Assembly: GCF_025024155.1 (NCBI RefSeq)
Contig: NW_026251722.1
Coordinates: 310,001-374,000 of the forward strand
DNA from: Gamsiella multidivaricata
Taxonomy: Eukaryota; Mortierellomycota; Mortierellomycetes; Mortierellales; Mortierellaceae
Reading direction: 5' to 3'
Length of the DNA: 64,000 bases
Part shown: piece after piece, positions 23,501 to 35,728 of the stretch
Layout: every line of letters begins with the position of its first letter
Numbering within the stretch: the first letter of the stretch is position 1
Made by a program: the position numbers and the translations under genes
The notes under the pieces: generated by a model
The model's database searches: none
What the model saw: the letters and a program-made list of their open reading frames with translations, nothing else
Told to the model about the DNA's origin: nothing

Positions 23501-26500
23501 TACTCGCTCCCTATTCAGCCGGCTCCCTACCTGCCGCCGAACGCGCATCAGAAATACGGCACAGGTCTTGGTTCAGCCACAGCGTCTGAGGGGGAGTTTG
23601 TGCTTAAGAATCTCAATTTATCATTCCCGCCTGGACAGGTCTCCTTGGTCACTGGTACTAGACGGTCGGGCAAATCGGCACTGTTGCTGGCGTTGATTGG
23701 CGAAATGACACGCGTCTCTGGAAAGATTTACCTCCCCCGAAAGGACTACTACCATGGCAAACAGGGATACGGCAGCGATATTGCCTATGTGGCGCAGGAT
23801 CCCTGGCTGGAGATCGGAGGAAGCGGTAGTATCACTGGAGGCAGTACAGGTCGCAGCACAATCCGGGACACGGTTTTGTTCGGAACACCCATGGACGAAG
23901 AGCGCTATAATGAGGTCTTGAGGGCCTGTGTACTCGAGGATGAACTGAAAGGCTTGTCCAAGGGCGATATGACCATCATTGGAGACAAACGTGTGATCTG
24001 GTCCATGTCATTGAAGCAGCGCATTTCTTTGGCGCGCGCTATCTATTCTGACGTTTCACATATCCTTATGGACGACTGCCTGAGCTTCGTGGATCTCAAG
24101 AGTCGTCATTTCATCTGGAAGAACTGCATGTATGTTTGCCTGCTTACAGAGATTCAAGGATGGCACTAAGCACTGTTCCCTGACAAAACCACATCTCGAA
24201 CGTCAAACATTAGATTAGGACCCCTTACGCAAAACAAGACGAGGATTCTTGTCAGTAACCAGTTTCATGTCAAGACGTACTTGAACGATGTGGATTTTGT
24301 TGTTGGGCTGGATCAAGGCATTGTCTTGGGTCACGGATCTGTCAGGGATGTCCTTAGTCAAGGCTGGATTCGACAGGCACCCGGCTCGACTTCAATCCCC
24401 ACAACTATCGTTCCTGGTGCCAGCGTTCCTGCAAACATGGGTTTGCTTCCTCCCAGGATGGACCAACCTCAGCAAATACTAGCAGATTCTACCCCGTTCA
24501 ACGCACACGCAGGGGACCTTCGACCCTCCAAGAGCACTAATCTTCCACTGAACAAAATGAGCAGCCTAAGCGACTATGATGATCTGGATTCAACGTTGAG
24601 TCGCGAGACCGCAGCGGGATTCAAGGTTGGCTGGACGACCTTTGGCACATACATATTTTCCCTGGGCACAGTCCTGTTCCTCTTGAGCGCCTTCATGAGT
24701 TTGTTTTTGAGCCAGGCGCTTTTTGTGGTCCGCATTGGATGGTTAGGTATCTGGGCTGAGAATGAGGCATGGGATGGCGGCGTGCCACTGCAAACCACGA
24801 TTCATGAACGCCGATATCGGAATATCCCCTCAGATGATGCCCCTACACAACCAACGATCACGCACTACGACTATATCATGATTTTCGCAGCCCTGGCGGG
24901 AGCTCGTGCGCTGTTTGTCATTGCGAACGCCTTCTTTTTGAGATCTGGGGCTTCTAAAGGTGCGGACAGAATTTACGCACGACTTCTCCAGAGTATCGCA
25001 GCGGCTCGTCTCACCGTATTTGAAGCCCATTCTGAGAAGGCAGCTACCTCCTTACCCGGAGACTCTGGTGGATTGTTCTCAAAAGACACCATCAACGGCC
25101 TCAAGGATTGCTTCCAGAGGGACCTGAGCGGACTGGACGTGAAACTGGCCAAGGAATTTTGGCAGTTTGCGTCCGACTTTTTGGCGATGACACTTATCTT
25201 AGTGGTCCTGGCTCTAATCATGCCGTTCATGCTCGTTCCTGCTGGTGCAGTCCTATTCGTGTTGAGTTCTGTCGCACTTTTGGGACTCGATCTATCCAAG
25301 GAGATGCACAGGATGGCCATTCGGGCAGATCGTATGAACAAGGATCAGTTCAAGCACACGTTCCGAGGACTGGCAACAATCCGTGGCTATGGACTGGAGC
25401 GTCGCGCGATCAAGGCGGGTATTGCACAGGTGGAGGTTTACTTGAAGACGACCTATTTCGGGGCATGCGCAGATCGCTGGTTGCATTGGAAGGTCGAACT
25501 CCTTGGGGCTTTCGTCCCATTTTCGTGTGCTATAATGATTCTGCAGAAGATCGAGAATCTAGATCCAGTTCTCATGGGCTTAGCGATGTACCTGTCTTTG
25601 CAGTTCAGCGACAGGGTATTGGATTCATTACTGGGATATGGCAGGATCCGAAACCGGCTGCAATGGGCACTTGAGAGAACAAGGCGTTACGTCCAGGAGT
25701 TGAACAGCATCGATAACAAGGAGGCGCCGAAAGTGGTCCCAAGTAAGCAGCCGCCAGCCGGCTGGCCACACAGCGGTGCTATCGAGTATGTCCATTATGC
25801 AAGCAGCCGGTCCGAAGATTTCCATGACGTTGGAATTCTAAACAGGACCATCAACAAAGCACCGGTTCCGATACCAGCTCCAGCATTGGCACCAGCACCG
25901 GCCACTGTCGCACCTGGCGTGCAGATCCTTTCGCGTGATTTCCCTCAAGAGCAACGACCAGCCCAAAATCCAAATTACCAGCAAAACCCTGTTGCTGGTG
26001 CTCCTTTGCCCCAAGATCTCTCACTGTCTACACCCCGCGACAATGGTAGTGTCCGCACCAACACCACGGTATCTGCCGTCAACACTGTTGCCTCTAACAC
26101 CAGCCATTTGAGCGCTGCCAGCCGAAGCAGTGCTCTTACCAATGGAACCATTGTCGGCAGTCAGAATCGGTATTTCTCCACTTCCGAAAACCCGCATGCC
26201 ACTCTAATTCCACTTCCGAGTCCGTCATCAACCTTCATGACAAGCACGGCAGCAGTGCCTGAGCCTAGTGCACCTATGGATCAGCTCGAAGCCTTGAACC
26301 AGACGAGTACTGACATCCAGACAGATGTACTTGAAAGCAGGTTTGAGGCACCATTGCCGCCACTCCCACCATCAGCGACGAATGAATCCTTGTCTTTGAA
26401 TAGCAGTGATAGTCATGAGCCGGCAGCACATTCAGTGGCGACGAACGAGGTTGGATTCGGACCTATTACCTGCTCGATCCAGCCTGGTGAGAAGATTGCG

Positions 26501-27601
26501 GTTGTAGGACAGTCGAAGAGCGGCAAAATTATGTTTATTCAGAGTTTGTTCCGCATCTGGGACTCTGCTGAGGAAGAACGCATCCGAGCAGCTGCAGCGG
26601 TCAATCCTGCTGCGAGCAAGAAGGTCGCTCAAGGTTCTGGTCCTTCATCATCAATAACATCGACGTCGTATACAAAATCACCGCTGGCATTTTGGTCCAA
26701 GGGCAAGGCCAAATCCTTCCACAAGGATCCAGTCCCTAATTTAGGCATGATCTTGGTGGATGGGTTGGATATTGCGCAAATGGGACTCGGGGATCTCAGG
26801 TCTCGCATTTCGTATATGTCTCCGCGTGGAACCGTGCTTGCGGGTACTGTTCGCTTCAACTTGGATCCACGCGGTGAACACGAGGATGCAGAGCTAAACG
26901 ACGTGCTCAAGACGTGTTTCTTGAGCGACCGACTCAAATTGGACACAGAGCTCATTACCCCTGCCACTGCCAATTTGTCTGCCGTCACTGACGCAACCGG
27001 ACCAACGTCTGCCGCGGCTAAACCGGCCTCAAGGATCACACGGTACAGGAAGAAGTTTTTTAGGGACAGCCGTGCTACGTCCAACAAAAAGGGTAAAGAC
27101 AGGTCTAAGGATTACAAGGCTTCGGCCTCTGCGCCCGCCACGATTGGGGTCTCCTCGGGGCGCGGTTTGCGAGCTGCGATTGCGGGCGGCGGAAACGACC
27201 TTGCGGAGGTGGAGCAGCGGTTACTGCAATCTCTGGAGGAAGAAGACGAGAATATAAACGGAGAGGGCATCCATGGAAACGATTCGGACGATGACGATGA
27301 GTATGAGGAGGATGATACACGGATGGAGCTCGATACGAACGAACGACAGCTGCTGAGTCTTGCGCGGATCCTGGTCCATCGTTCGAATGTGGTGGTCCTG
27401 GATAACTGTGCATCCAAGGTGACGGATCTGACGGCACAGAGGATCGATCAAATTATTTTGCAGGAGTTGAAGCACGCGACCATCATCTCGGTGGGCCACC
27501 GGCTGGACCAGATCGTGGCACGACATAACAGAATTTTGGTTCTGGACCACGGCAAGCTCGTTGAGTTCGGTAAGGATCATGATATATTTGTTGCAGAATA
27601 A
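20571..27601 (+). CDS. ABCC-type ABC protein with degenerate nucleotide-binding domains
   Basis: Ten exons: 20571-20635, 20775-21189, 21278-21562, 21664-21830, 21931-22145, 22231-22356, 22442-22689, 22783-23058, 23144-24129 and 24214-27601, giving 2,056 residues against about 1,500 for usual ABCC transporters. The order is TMD0, TMD1, NBD1, TMD2, NBD2. NBD1 has a good Walker A (GTRRSGKS, about residue 772) and Q-loop (YVAQDPW), but its signature reads SMSLKQ instead of LSGGQ and the H-loop His is Asn (ILVSNQ). NBD2 has Walker A GQSKSGKI (Ile for Ser/Thr), no Q in the Q-loop (YMSPRG), signature TNERQ, and Walker B LDN; the H-loop His is kept (SVGHRLDQ). A Pro/Ala/Ser-rich linker of about 200 residues and two inserts inside NBD2 account for the extra length. 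Vacuolar or plasma-membrane location is likely; active transport is doubtful. Confidence 0.85.
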
Positions 27602-28015
27602 CCTGAAAACATACTCAGGCGCTCATACAACTAATGCGGACTAAATTATTCTCTTCACTTTCGGACTCTAGATACTCCCATGGCATTGCTGAGCAAGCCC
27701 AACGGCGCGTTTAGGGCTATTTGGTACGAAAATCGTCTATTCGTTTATATTGCAAGATGTGTTATTCTGCTTTATTAGCAATATTAATTATAATCAAACC
27801 GCCTTTCTCCTTCAACCACTGTGCAGCAATCCTAACGGTCCCAACTTCTCATCGCTCGTGTCGCTTGCGAAGAAGCAACAAATCCAGCTGCAGCAGTAGA
27901 ATAACGTAAAATGAAGAAAGAAAAGAAAAAGGAATTCAAAAAAAAGCAATACAATGTGCATTTTCACTGTGTGCATTCAGTGACTATATTTAATGTATCC
28001 TCTGCTGTTTTTTTA
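27602..28015. other. Convergent intergenic region
   Basis: About 410 bp between the convergent stops of the ABCC gene and the BYE1-like gene. It is A/T-rich towards 27,780-27,960, consistent with two back-to-back 3' UTRs. No gene seen. Confidence 0.6.
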
Positions 28016-31000
28016 TCACGACCAATCTCGCCTCCGGGTTTGATCGGGCCTAGCATGATGTGTCTGCTCAGGCCATTGTCCTTGAGAAGGTGGAGGATAC
28101 GGTTGATATTGCTGCTGCTGCTGTTGTTGCAGTACATGTTGGGGATTTGGACGTGGAGGTGGTGGGTGAAAGCCTGGTCCAAACGGTGACATTGGTGGCA
28201 TTGCTTGCGGAGGTTGACCTTGTTGCCCTTGCTGTCCTTGCTGCTGCTGTAGTTGATGTTGCGCCAAAAATGCTTGCAGCTGGTGCGGAGCCATGGGCGG
28301 CATCGGAGGAACTGGTGGTATTGGCATAGGCGGCCGCCCTTGTTGCTGTTGAGCTAGCAGGTGTGGAGGCAGTGGCGGGAAGCCAGGCGGAGGCACTGGC
28401 ATCCCTGGTGGCGGAATTGGCATACCAGCAGGCAGTGGTGGTGGCGGAGGTCTTGCAAAATAAGGCTGTCCATGAGACACGGGGACATTCTGCTGTTGGT
28501 TAAACTGAGCCATGGTCTGGCCAAGGTTCATAGCCAAATTGGCCGGCAGTCCGGCAATAAGGCTTGAAGCGCTCGTGCCGCTCAATTGAGCGGTAACCGC
28601 TGCTGCTGCAGGTGTCAATCCTTGAGAAGTTTGGGATCCAGGGCTCGAGATCGCAACCGGAGGGGTTCCTGGATTACCAGCAGGAAAAAGTTGGTTGACC
28701 AATCCTTGCAGTTCTTGTAGTGTCGGCACCTTGATTGGCGCTGTTATTGCTGGCGTGGCGGATGTTGCGTTTTGGGAAGGAGAAGCAGGAGCACTCATAG
28801 GCGTTCCGATCGAAAAGAGCGACGACACCGCTGGCGGCTGCTGGCTCGGAGAATGAACCGTGGACGAACGTCGTGTATATCCATTCGATTGGCTTTCTCT
28901 GCTGTCGCGCCGTTCATGTTGGGTTGGGTAAGGACGCGAGGCGGATGCACCGGAGTGCCTGTGGTGACTTGAGCTCGCTTTGGCATGCGATGGCGACTGA
29001 CCATGATGATGCTGATGGTCCCGGTTGTGGTGATGAGACGATGCTTTATTGACAATCAGCACTCCAAACAACGCGTCCTTCCTGGGCTCTCTCGCACGGA
29101 CTAGGGCCTCGACCTGCATGAGGTTCTGCAGGTACACTGGAAGCGGATCCTTGGATGCGACAGGGACCAAATACATATCCTTAACATGTCGCCCCTTGTT
29201 TGGCACGACTCCGTTACGATCCTTGTCGTAGAAGTAGTGGAATAGCTTGTCGAATTCGGCTTTCCGCTTCTCCAAAGATGCCGGGGATGGGTCCTCGAGT
29301 TCAAACTGTACGACGACCACCTCCTTTGTTGCCGACTGTCGTTGCTGTGCCACATAGCTCGCTACGGCTGCGGTTGGAATGCGACCATCAATCGAAACGG
29401 TCTTGGTCAAGATATCAGCCCATTCGGGTGCAATCATTTCCACGAGAGGATCAGAACTTGGTCGGCCAGGAATGACTCTGCTCCCGCCAACTTGGACAGC
29501 CCTAGCGAAGAACTTGGTAACCTGGTGCATGTAGACGGTGCCTTGCCACACCGGGAGCACCTGCTTGCTCGCTGAGGACGCACCGCTCTTCAGCCTTCGC
29601 TCAATTCCCTCCAGCATGAGTGGTGGTGGTGAACCTGGTGGAGTTGTCGAGGATAGTGCAGGTGATCCTGATGGTGATGGCGACGGTGAGTAGGGCGAGG
29701 GCTCTCTTGGCAGATATGACGAGGAGGAGGACACCCAAGCCAATCCATCCGGACCTCCCTCGCTCAGCTTCTTGCGTTTCTCGCCTGTGAGGGCATCATT
29801 CAGAACCTCTTCACCAGAACGTTTATTAGTTTGAATTCTCGCCAGCAGCTTATCCAGGGCATCTGTCGTCGGTGATCCCACGGGCGTCGACTTGCTGGAG
29901 CTCTGCTGTGCCTGCACAGTTTCCTCCGCGGGAGTTTCCTCCGCTGTCAAATCCTGGTTTGGTTCTTTATCATAATCCTTGTCCTCAGGTTTGGTGCTCG
30001 ACGTCGAGGATGATTCGTTCATCATGGACGGTCCTGGGATGTAGCTGACATCACCCTTGTGGGTCTTTTTGATAAAAGGTTCTTGTTCGATTGTGAGTAC
30101 GGAGTCATGAATACTTCGCTTTCTCACTTCCTCGGCAATGCTTTGCAGCTCTGGGTTAGCTAACTCCTCAGGTGTGAGGCGGACGAGCTCATGGGGTTCT
30201 AACTCTCCAGACAGCACACGGGCTCGAAGACTCTCGTTGTTTTTGTCCTTTAGATTAAAAAACAATGAGCGGTACTTGGCCTTGTAGTCCTTTCCACAGC
30301 CGGATTGTCCTGGGGTCGCCGTGAACATATAGAGTTCCTTCTCGATGACCGCTGCTAGTCTACTGGCCTTCTCCAGATCCGCTTCTTGCTGCTGGGGTTT
30401 GTTTTCGAACGCAACCATCAGACTGTCCGTGAGGCCCTTGAGTGCCGTTGATCGTACTGGATTCTGTTCGGCCTTGGGTGAACCGGGTGACTTCAGTTGG
30501 ATAGGGGACAATGGCTGAACGGGCGAGGACAGTTTTCTTGCGGCAGCTTGTGCAGAAGATTTCGCAGGTGGGATCATAATTGCTGCCGGCCTAGGGTCTT
30601 TGTTCATCACTGCCTGTAGCGCCTCGAGTTCGATGCCCTTGATAGCACATTCCTCGCTGCAGTAGTCACTCGTAGCTCTGGCCTCATTCAGGCATGTTGG
30701 AAGCGCGCAATCTCGTGCATTCTATTATTGTAGTACCAGGAAGAAAAAGAAGAAAAAAAAGAAGGATTATCAGCAATATTGTTTGGAACCGATGGCGGTG
30801 CGACATGAAAAATTAGATAGGTTGCTTACTGAAAGATTTGATGTCTTTTGCCCAAGCTGGCTTTTTGCTCGAACTATAAGCGCGCCAACAGCAAAGCGGA
30901 TAGATGAGATTCGCCGATGGCAGACGTACATAAGTATATGAAATAGGAAATAAAATCAGAACGTCGCGTCAATAGGTGCTTGTTAAAGACGTTTGGACCC

Positions 31001-32471
31001 AAATGGTATAGATGGGACGCACACAAACGAATCATCCCGGATAAAAAATGTCGCAACCGAAATCATCCATGCGTTGCTTTAGAGTCCGGGCAAAAAAGAA
31101 TCTTTATCCTCGCATTGCGATTATGATATGGAGAACGCGCTGTAGCCCTGAATAACATGCGATGCGTGCTTCAGTAGACCACGCAGATCAAAAAAGACTC
31201 AGCGGAGCAAGCTACAAATATATGCACCAAGCACGCGTACACGTTTCAAGCATTGGACCAAATGATGCCGCCAGTAAAGCAGGTTGACAAGAGATAACGG
31301 ATTGAAATCCCGAGGACGATTCAAATGATATGGGAGACACATCGTTCCAGTGTTTGATTTGGTTTCGCAGCGTATAATTCTTTATGTAACCAAGAAATGA
31401 CATACGGATCCAAATAAAGAACTTGGGCACACATCGGACCTCAAAGCATTGATCGACCACAATTCCTTACCTTTCAACTTTTCTGTACAAGGATCACAAA
31501 AAAACTTTTCGTTCTTCAGCTCCATCAACTCAGCGATCTCATCAGTAACATCAACACAAGCGCCATGGAACCTATATTAGTACAAAGAAAATAAAATGAG
31601 CTGATGTTTCCTAAAAGTGAGTGCATCCAATGATGGAGTGCAAGCAACAAGGTCATCCTGCTTACCACTGCCGGCAGTTATCGCATTGGATCATGACCTC
31701 GCCATCATCTGGTTTCTGACAATAGCAATAAACTTTCTTAGATCGAGTAACCCGCTCTGCTGGTGCCGACGGAACAACTATCGACACTCCTTGTGCGTTC
31801 TGAAGATACTCCTCGCTCTGTGCTGCTAAACTGGACTGCCGCCTAGCTCTAGTGCTCCTTCTGATATCCTTGGGTGGAGTAACAGCTACTAGCGCTGCTG
31901 CTGCTTGTGGAATCACCGGTGATGCCGACTTTTCTAAAGTCGAAGGGATGGTGATGGCGGGTGAGGGAATATTCGGAAGCGATGTTGCCTCGGAAATGTC
32001 ACTTCCTTGCTTAGCTCCAATGTCCTCAGTAGGCGGTGCGGCGCTTGAGAGGCTACCGGCTGGGAAAATGAGGTCTGGTGTGATGCAACCAGTGATCTGC
32101 TCCTGTGGCGAAATCTTGCCAAGTTCCATATCCATAAGCGACCCGTACGCCTGATGGGCTCCGTTCCAATGCACTGCACCTGTGTCTATCGAGACCTGAG
32201 CTTCTATCAAGTTATTGAAACTCACGGGTGTGCTGTTGTTGTCGAGAGCAGTGCTGTCCACCGATATCGTGGCACTCATTGTGTCTTTGACTTCCTCACT
32301 TTGCCACTGGCTGGTATCCTGATCAGAAATGTCTTGATGTGAGTTTTCATGTCCTGATTCTGAAAAGTCTAGAAAGGTTTCCCCGCCGTCAGTATGAGGC
32401 TGCGGCTCCATCTCGGCTCCGGCTAGATCGAGGTGTAGATAGTAATCAGGTTGTTGTGTCGAGTCCGCCAT
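28016..32471 (-). CDS. BYE1: PHD-TFIIS central domain-SPOC protein (BYE1-like)
   Basis: Exons on the minus strand: 32471-31666, 31571-31471 and 30711-28016, summing to 1,200 residues. A PHD finger spans the first splice (YCYCQKPDDGEVMIQCDNC, then WFHGACVDV and FFCDPC). Next comes a Cys-rich knuckle (CALPTCLNEA, DYCSEECA), a TFIIS central domain at about 388-506 (AKYRSLFFNLKDKNNESLR, LTPEELANPELQ), and a SPOC domain at about 685-860 (VWQGTVYMHQVTKF to LFGVLIVNK). The C terminus is Pro/Gln-rich. This is the BYE1 layout: the PHD reads histone H3 lysine-4 methylation and the TFIIS-like domain binds RNA polymerase II in the nucleus. The third exon uses an AG at 30712 because the better TAG 11 bases upstream gives the wrong phase, so the 759-nt second intron could hide a small exon. 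Confidence 0.85.
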
Positions 32472-32732
32472 AGTATTATTTTAAATTCGGACGTGGTCGC
32501 TTCAGCAGATTCGCAGAGTGGGTTGATCGGCTTGATAACAGGCGACGTCAAGTGAGGTCAAGGATTCCAGGACAATGGCCGCGAAAACTACGTCACCGAA
32601 GAGACGAAAAATTACATTTTTATCCTTCCTACCACCGCGTCAAAGCATCTTCCAGCTCGCGTTCACATTCCTGAAATGCCTCTTTAACTTCAGCTTCTTT
32701 CACTCTTCTCTATCCTTCCTGTTGTTTAGCTC

Positions 32733-33080
32733 TCATTGCCTGTAGTTGGAGACGGAGTAGCGGTGAAAGCAGGTTTTCAAGAGGGGGTTCGAAATGGTCT
32801 TCGAGTTCGTTTTAATACCGATCGGTTCTTGTGGCTCTTGAGGAAGTATAGGCCCCCTGCCGTAGTTAATCTCCATGCCTCTGTAGATCCTTGATACCAT
32901 ATATATGTGCTTGCAGGGCGACTCGTGCTGAACGCAACCAGGACACGTACGAGAAAGAAGAAGGGCCTTGTCCATGTTCAAAATGATGGAGTATTCTGCA
33001 TTGGGTCGAGTGAAAGACTTGATTAAGAACTGTAGAGGATAACGTTGATCAGGATGAAATTCGTGGACAGAACAATCCAT
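32733..33080 (-). CDS. Small SWIM-type zinc-finger protein or remnant
   Basis: A 115-codon uninterrupted frame from ATG at 33080 to a stop at 32733. It contains RTCPGCVQHESPCKHIYMVS, which fits the SWIM zinc finger (two close Cys, then Cys-x-His followed by a hydrophobic helix). The upstream part (SFTRPNAEYSIILNMDK) resembles the beta strands that precede such fingers. Fungi carry many short SWIM-finger genes of unknown role, and the finger also occurs in MULE transposases, so this may be a free-standing gene or a relic. It lies in the gap between the BYE1-like gene start and the hexokinase stop. No catalytic region accompanies it in the flanks. Confidence 0.45.
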   Translation of the reverse strand: MDCSVHEFHPDQRYPLQFLIKSFTRPNAEYSIILNMDKALLLSRTCPGCVQHESPCKHIYMVSRIYRGMEINYGRGPILPQEPQEPIGIKTNSKTISNPLLKTCFHRYSVSNYRQ

Positions 33081-33293
33081 CCGCAGTTAGTCATGAGCTA
33101 GGTCAACCACTTGGGTGCCACTATCGCTAAAAAAAATAAAGGCCATGTAGTTCACTGGTGGGAATTTTTTTTCTCGCCCTTGACGGCAGCCAAGTTCATG
33201 ATTCGCCAAAATTTCAGACGTTGCATATTTATGGAAGCACTCCGCTTTATTGACGTTATTGACGTGATTTTCGGGAGCACGAACGAAGGGCGG

Positions 33294-35086
33294 TCAGACG
33301 GGCTGTCCCTGCTGCTTACATGCCAGATATGCCGCAATGGCACCGCCTACACCGCTGCCGTCCTCGGCATGGATCAGTGAAATCCTGGACTGCACCGTCG
33401 CGGGATTGAAGATCTCGTTCAGCGCGCCCTGGAGGTGTTGCACAAAGTGAGGGTACTTATTGAAGAGACTGCCGTCGATGCCGACGATCACTTTCCTGGG
33501 CTCGTTCAGCAGCTTACGTTTCTTGATCAGTGCCGCAATACCGACCGCCGATAGTCGTGCAGAACGAGCTGAGATCAGCTGACAGATGTATTTGATCGTT
33601 TCACGGTCAGAGGTCGACGTCTTGAGGTTGTAATTCGTCAAGAAGTGATGTTCGATTGTATCTAGATTGGTGGACTCATCTCCCTCGATCGAGCCCATCA
33701 TTGCGCCGTCAAATCTCTCCTTGATGGCCAGATCACCCAGCTGCTCGTCCGTCTTGGGTTTGCCTGGTTCCTCAACAAACAGCTCTCCTTTCGCGGCCAG
33801 ATCATGGATAACTAGGCGAGTAAGCTCTGAAATATAGAGACCAGAAACCATTTTCTCGTAACGCTGTTTTCCGGGCTGACTGCTCCTGGTATCCAGACGG
33901 TTGTCGTACTCGTTCGCTGGGAGTGCGCCACTCGCGTTGCCGAAGGCTCCCCATTCAGTGTTAATGACCTGGTGGTTTGTGGGCGAAGTGTAGTTGGCGG
34001 CACCAGACTTGATCTTGACGATCTCTGACTGGCTCTCGAGATATGCGCAATTGGTGCCGGTGCCGAAGATGATGCCGATTTCGCATCCAGGATGCTTGTA
34101 CGTCGTTGCCAAGAGCGTTCCTACAGTGTCGTTAATTAACGCGTTGACGGTAATGTTTAGCTTCTTGGCATCAATGCAGTCTTGGAGAACCTTGACAACA
34201 TCCTGCCCCAAGATATCATTGCCTCGGAATCCTGTTTTTTATTTATGGACAAAATAAGCATTTTTAGATCATTAGTGTCATTCTTCAGGATGTCATGCAA
34301 GTGCAAATTGTTTCTCGCGCCAAAGATAAGACCTATATACCTTTGGTCCAGGCGAAGAGTTTACCCACGTTAATGTCGAGTTGTTCACATGGGAATGAAA
34401 AGGTCATACCCAAGGGATAGTTGCTCTCGCTGTGAATTGCATGGCACTGGACATCCAAGAACTCTTCGATTCTATCGGCGATCCAAGCGAACAGTTCCTT
34501 GCCGGGGCCCTTCTTGAGGGTATCGGAGATAGTCCACTTTTTGTGGATGATCTCAAAGTTGCCCTTGCCCGAGAGCGTAGTTCTGCAGACGCGAAGGTTT
34601 GTTCCGCCTAAATTATGTAATGGCAGAAGCAATCATTGAGGGGGGTACAGAGGTGAGTACTCGTTGGTCCAAGAGCATTACAAATTCGCAACAGATGGAC
34701 ATTTCGCCAACATGAAAATCATCCGTACCCAGATCAAGTGAGAGGATCACTCCTGCTTCCTCGCCAGTGGGGAGTTCGTAGACGAACGTTGGAATCATGG
34801 GCTACGCTCAGGATCAGAACCACAATTTGGTTATTAAATACTAAAGACTATCCCATACACACACATAGCCATTCTTCGATTACCCTGGAGTGATAAAAAA
34901 CTACACAACATAGCACAGAACAGTATCGAGTCATCAATTGAGTACCATACGATTCTCATGAGTTAGGCCCTCATGAAGCTCTTTGATGAACTGGTCAACG
35001 AGGCCGTCGTACGCAGAGATAGGGAAGGCAAAGGCCTGGGTGAGGTGTGCAATGACTTCTGGTTTGGCATGCGATGGCACCGACAT
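33294..35086 (-). CDS. Hexokinase
   Basis: Minus-strand exons 35086-34946, 34801-34729, 34607-34341 and 34231-33294 join to 472 residues, a usual length for fungal hexokinases. It phosphorylates glucose and other hexoses with ATP at the head of glycolysis in the cytosol. Visible motifs are the phosphate-1 loop rebuilt across an intron (LDLG then GTNLRV), the sugar-binding region SFPCEQLDINVGKLFAWTKG, LINDTVGTLLATTY with the catalytic Asp, IIFGTGTNCAYLE, INTEWGAFGN, and adenosine-side motifs VGIDGSLFNKYPHF and EDGSGVGGAIAA. The segment usually FSYPASQ reads FSFPCEQ here. The start MSVPSHAKPE at 35086 follows a purine/pyrimidine-rich stretch. The specific isozyme (glucokinase or HXK1/HXK2 type) cannot be assigned. 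Confidence 0.92.
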
Positions 35087-35728
35087 GGTTGGTTTCGAAA
35101 TGAAGCAGAAATGTGGGAATGCAAACAAAAAAAAAAGAGAGGGACCAAGAAGACCAAGGGCAGTAAGGAGAGAGAAGAGGGAGAGAAGAGAAAGGGAGGG
35201 GAGTTGAAGAAGGAGGAAATGAAAGGAAGCAAAGCGTATGTATTTGCACTCGGCGCAATCAATCCATTACTTTGTCAGAATGGAGCAATTGACTAAGCCC
35301 TCTCGCTTGCTTTCTCAGCGCTGACTGAGATTTTTTTTTTTTCAAGACTCCAATTGAAGGGGATCCAGCCCAGCCCAAACTCCAAAGAGTTGTTTTAAGT
35401 GAGCATGAGCATGGGTTCTCCTTATCAGCCAGACATGTTTCCTGCTCAGCTCCGCACGCGTCTTTTTTTTTTGTCAGTAGGCCAACAGGGGCCTACTCAG
35501 TAGGCATAGCTACTACTGCCGCGATAAACGCGTCTCCATAAAAATGAAAAAAAGACTTCACGCGTCCTCTTTGTCCTTGTCCCTGTCCTATCTGGGAGTG
35601 GCTGAGGCCTGGCTGAAGAACCAGTAGGTCCTTTCCCGCTCCACTCGACTGTTCGACGGTGATCCCCTCCCACTTCAGCATCACCGCATCACTCCCATCC
35701 ATCCTTGTACCCATTCTCGTCTAAAACC
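35087..35728. promoter_or_regulatory. Divergent promoter between hexokinase and DUG2
   Basis: About 640 bp between the two divergent starts. The hexokinase-proximal side (35127-35225) is almost pure purine on the plus strand, a pyrimidine-rich leader for hexokinase, as often found upstream of highly expressed fungal glycolytic genes. T runs occur at 35331-35341 and 35463-35472. Confidence 0.5.

Noticed and set aside
34973..35296. Lys/Glu-rich plus-strand ORFs
   Set aside because: They overlap hexokinase exon 1 on the opposite strand and a purine-rich promoter stretch; no conserved motif.
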